NCBI RefSeq assembly: GCF_000400735.1
Contig: NZ_KE007376.1
Location: forward strand, 59,434 to 111,892
Direction of reading: 5' to 3'
Length of the DNA stretch: 52,459 nucleotides
DNA from: Acinetobacter tandoii DSM 14970 = CIP 107469
Lineage (GTDB): Bacteria; Pseudomonadota; Gammaproteobacteria; Pseudomonadales; Moraxellaceae
The translations under genes were made by a program, and so were the position numbers. The first letter of the stretch is position 1; every line of letters starts with the position of its first letter. The notes under the pieces were generated by a model that had not been told where the DNA came from, made no database searches, and saw only the letters and a program-made list of their open reading frames with translations. Shown one piece after another: positions 50,263-52,459 of this stretch.

Positions 50263-51527
50263 TGCTCAATAGACTTAATGTTTATTACAACGGTTGGGGC
50301 GAATCATGGTTATGGGGAACGCTGATTAGTTCAACAGCCACGACAGGTAGACCCACCATTGCTTTTGAATATAGTCCAGAAGCAATACAGCAAGGTGTTG
50401 AGCTCTCTTCTTACTTGCTGCCTTTAAAAGGTCTACCATTCAGACAAGGTTTTCCTACTCATCAAATGGGACTCCCAGGTCCAGTCTATGACGCTTTACC
50501 AGATGGTTGGGGCATGATGTTGATGGATCGATATTTCAAAAAAATTGGCTTAAATTCAGCACGAATTGGACCTTTGGAGCATCTGACCTATATTAGTAGT
50601 CACGCAATGGGTGCCCTCTCCTTTGAACCTTGTGTTGCTGACATGCAAACCTCAGAAAATATCCCTTTACAACAACTGGCCCAGGAAGTTCAAGAAGTAC
50701 TCAAAGGTGAAGGTGGTGAATTTCTACAGCATTTATTGGTCATGGGTGGCTCCCCTCAAGGTGCCAGACCAAAAGCGTTGGTTTACCGAGATCCTGTCAA
50801 TTTAGAGTTTTCGACTCAAGATTCTGATCAACATGAAGCCTGGCTGATTAAGTTTCCTGCTCAGCAAGAGCATCCTGAAGTCTGCGCCATTGAAGCCGTC
50901 TATGCAGAATGTTTGCGACTTTGTGCAATTGAGACTTCAGATACCCATTTCTTTAATTTGCCCAATGGTTTAACGGCTTTTGCTTCTAAACGATTCGATC
51001 GTCAAAATGGTATGCGGATTCCAATGCAGAGTTTGGCTGCATATACAGGAGCAGACTATAAAGTTCCAGGTAGCCTAGACTATCGCAATTTTCTCCGGGC
51101 AACCTTGATGTGTACGCAAGATGTACGAGAAAGATTGCATGCTTTTAAACGTGCTGTGTTTAATGTGCTTTTCAATAATCGGGATGACCATACTAAGAAC
51201 TTTTCATTTCTCATGGAGAAAAATGGTCAATGGAAATTGGCTCCAGCCTATGATGTGACCTTCTGCGAGGGTCCAGGTGGTTATCATCAAATGGACATTA
51301 TGGGAGAAGCGCTCAATATTTCCCGAAATGACATACATAAACTCGGTACTTCAGAAGCTAATCTGACTACTCTAGAAGTCGATGAGATCATCTTGACCAT
51401 GCGTGAAATTGCACTTCAATTTAGTCAAATTGCGCAGCGCCTGTATCCCCATCAAATTCGAGAATCTACCCTACAGATGATTCAATCACGGATTCAACAG
51501 AATATTGATTTTTTAACTGAAACCTAA
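50262..51527 (+). CDS. hipA: HipA-family serine/threonine kinase toxin
   Basis: A 421-residue HipA. The N-terminal HipA_N-like part includes LPLKGLPFRQGFPTHQMGLPGPVYDALPDGWGMMLMDR. The core has GGSPQGARPKALV (about 163-175, nucleotide-loop region), WLIKFPA, ETHFFN-like ETSDTHFFNL, RFDR, NRDDHTKNFSFL (catalytic Asp, about 306) and PAYDVTF (metal-binding Asp, about 329). The frame is intact and all kinase motifs are present, so the pair is probably active. The kinase phosphorylates tRNA synthetases in characterised relatives. Confidence 0.9.
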   Translation: MLNRLNVYYNGWGESWLWGTLISSTATTGRPTIAFEYSPEAIQQGVELSSYLLPLKGLPFRQGFPTHQMGLPGPVYDALPDGWGMMLMDRYFKKIGLNSARIGPLEHLTYISSHAMGALSFEPCVADMQTSENIPLQQLAQEVQEVLKGEGGEFLQHLLVMGGSPQGARPKALVYRDPVNLEFSTQDSDQHEAWLIKFPAQQEHPEVCAIEAVYAECLRLCAIETSDTHFFNLPNGLTAFASKRFDRQNGMRIPMQSLAAYTGADYKVPGSLDYRNFLRATLMCTQDVRERLHAFKRAVFNVLFNNRDDHTKNFSFLMEKNGQWKLAPAYDVTFCEGPGGYHQMDIMGEALNISRNDIHKLGTSEANLTTLEVDEIILTMREIALQFSQIAQRLYPHQIRESTLQMIQSRIQQNIDFLTET

Positions 51528-51878
51528 GCGTAAATATAAACTAAGCGCCAACCATCAACTGCAAATAGACTTTGATATAGTTAGTCGCTACATAATCTGT
51601 AGAACCTGTGAATTAGCTCTCTTTATAATCACGAATATTAGATGGATCACCGCCAAGATATATTCTGCAAACGTGAAATCACTACATCCAGATCGAAAAT
51701 CACTAAGAAAAAACTGTCACCAAAAAAAGGTCTGCACTATGGATAGATGCAGACCAAACTCTGGATAACTACCAGCACGAGAAATATGTCGCAATTTTGC
51801 ATAGACATGAATTTGATAAAATCAGCCCAGAAAGCCAGAAATTCATAAAAACTATTTCATCAATCCCCTATAACTTAA
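51528..51878. other. Intergenic stretch between hipA and the right repeat
   Basis: No supported gene. A short inverted pair GGTCTGCA...TGCAGACC at about 51730-51757 could act as terminator for hipA, although it is 200 bases away and lacks a T-run. Otherwise nothing recognised. Confidence 0.4.
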
Positions 51879-52102
51879 TCACGTTCATGGTCGATCTTAA
51901 ATCTTGTGAAAAGTACTCATGCTGACCTAGCCAAACTGTAAAACTCATATATTCATAGCCTTTAAATGAATCTTTCAATCGGTATATTTAAGGTAAAAAC
52001 TAGTAATCAGAAGTTATTATCACCCCCATATAAAACAAGGATCAACTTAAAAACAATAACTTAGTAAATTATTCTTCCATTTTTTTTATATTTAGTGTTA
52101 TT
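51879..52102. repeat. Right copy of the diverged direct repeat (contains the phosphatase 3' end)
   Basis: Aligned with 49280-49502 in the same orientation. It contains the stop of the phosphatase gene at 52069-52071 and its 3' flank. The two copies differ by many substitutions and small indels, so the duplication is old or was acquired from a related strain. Confidence 0.85.
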
Positions 52103-52459
52103 TGCTCTTTTGCGACGTTGTAATCATAGCTGAGACCTAAAATCCCAGGATTGTCTGCTGTACTGCGCCCTGTACGTGCAGCATAACCATTGAAGGTCAT
52201 GACATGATCATGGTCTGCGGTCACTACAATTAAAGTATTGCTGATATCCACCTGATGCAGAGCTGTCTGGATAGCGTCATTAAAAGCCTTGGCTTCTTGT
52301 AAGGCACGTTTGGCATTATTGCCATGTAAGGCATGATCAATACGTCCGCCCTCAACCATTAAGAAATATCCTTGCCCTTGGTTTTGCGCTTCAAGGGCAT
52401 CAATTGCCTTACTGGTCATCATCGCCAAGCTTGGTTGACTATCAATCTTTTTATTTACT
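52069..52459 (-). CDS. Alkaline phosphatase, C-terminal part, truncated at its 3' end (continues beyond the window)
   Basis: The frame is open to the window edge. It shows MVEGGRIDHALHGNNAKRAL and VVTADHDHVMTFNGYAARTG: the E/D-H metal ligands of PhoA-type phosphatases (the equivalents of E. coli Glu322, Asp327/His331 and Asp369/His370). It ends soon after with ITLNIKKMEE. PhoA proteins normally run on about 80-100 residues to reach a final metal-ligand His (E. coli His412), which is absent here. So the gene is 3'-truncated and probably inactive. Periplasmic location is expected for the family. Confidence 0.75.
   Translation of the reverse strand, partial: VNKKIDSQPSLAMMTSKAIDALEAQNQGQGYFLMVEGGRIDHALHGNNAKRALQEAKAFNDAIQTALHQVDISNTLIVVTADHDHVMTFNGYAARTGRSTADNPGILGLSYDYNVAKEQITLNIKKMEE

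Noticed and set aside
49280..52102. Flanking of hipBA by Acinetobacter pdif (XerC/XerD) sites
   Set aside because: I looked for the 28-bp pdif pattern near both repeats and saw none; the repeats are gene-derived instead.
1..52459. CRISPR arrays, tRNA or rRNA genes
   Set aside because: No regularly spaced repeats and no tRNA or rRNA sequence patterns were noticed on either strand.

Overview
The window is an AT-rich gammaproteobacterial chromosome segment, most likely Acinetobacter (Moraxellaceae). The basis is base composition, the HemJ-type protoporphyrinogen oxidase, a short-Q-loop cytochrome bd oxidase, a BigR/Blh/YeeE sulfur module and several IS3/IS5-family insertion sequences. Ordinary chromosomal genes sit at the left edge (hemJ) and the right edge (a truncated alkaline phosphatase). 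Most of the rest is accessory DNA with many relics. No rRNA, tRNA or CRISPR array was recognised.

Layout. 1-6.4 kb: hemJ, a decayed fabB tail, a three-gene ABC exporter operon, and an IS5-family element interrupted by an IS3-family element. 6.4-9.7 kb: a small hypothetical gene and the cioAB/cydAB operon with a 35-residue third subunit. 9.9-19.4 kb: copper/sulfur-type functions, namely two DUF2946 proteins, a dead copy and a live copy of Blh, two rhodaneses, a TauE/SafE permease, a split YeeE transporter and the ArsR-family regulator BigR. Among these lie an SDR, a methyltransferase, an AhpD-like protein and a NifX-like protein. 19.4-26.6 kb: an IS3 element that cut a hipA-like gene, a P4-type integrase next to a perfect palindrome, a dead hicB, a 183-bp internally deleted IS, small phage-like genes and an XRE/ImmA pair.

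26.7-35.6 kb is a compact GC-rich foreign block. Its core is a divergent module that reads as a candidate defence system. One arm encodes a ComEC-type metallo-beta-lactamase, an E2-E1-JAB triple fusion (bacterial ubiquitin-like conjugation and deconjugation) and a second metallo-beta-lactamase. The other arm encodes a WYL-domain regulator and a four-helix membrane protein. The genes flanking this core are broken by frameshifts and stops, while the core frames are intact. A broken nuclease-like gene and a TIGR02391-type fragment close the block.

35.6-47.4 kb: an IS66 scrap, a 1718-residue DUF4011-helicase-nuclease (Hhe-like), and a three-gene operon encoding two very large tyrosine-recombinase-like proteins plus a small protein, an arrangement that recalls Tn554 TnpA/B/C. 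47.6-52.5 kb: a YhfG-Fic toxin-antitoxin pair behind a perfect inverted repeat, alpA debris, and a hipBA pair bracketed by two diverged copies (about 223 bp each) of the 3' end and downstream flank of the truncated phosphatase gene.

Taken together this is a defence and toxin-antitoxin island built by repeated insertion and deletion. The module most worth experimental attention is the E2-E1-JAB/double-MBL/WYL/4TM block at 26.8-34.1 kb, followed by the giant recombinase operon.
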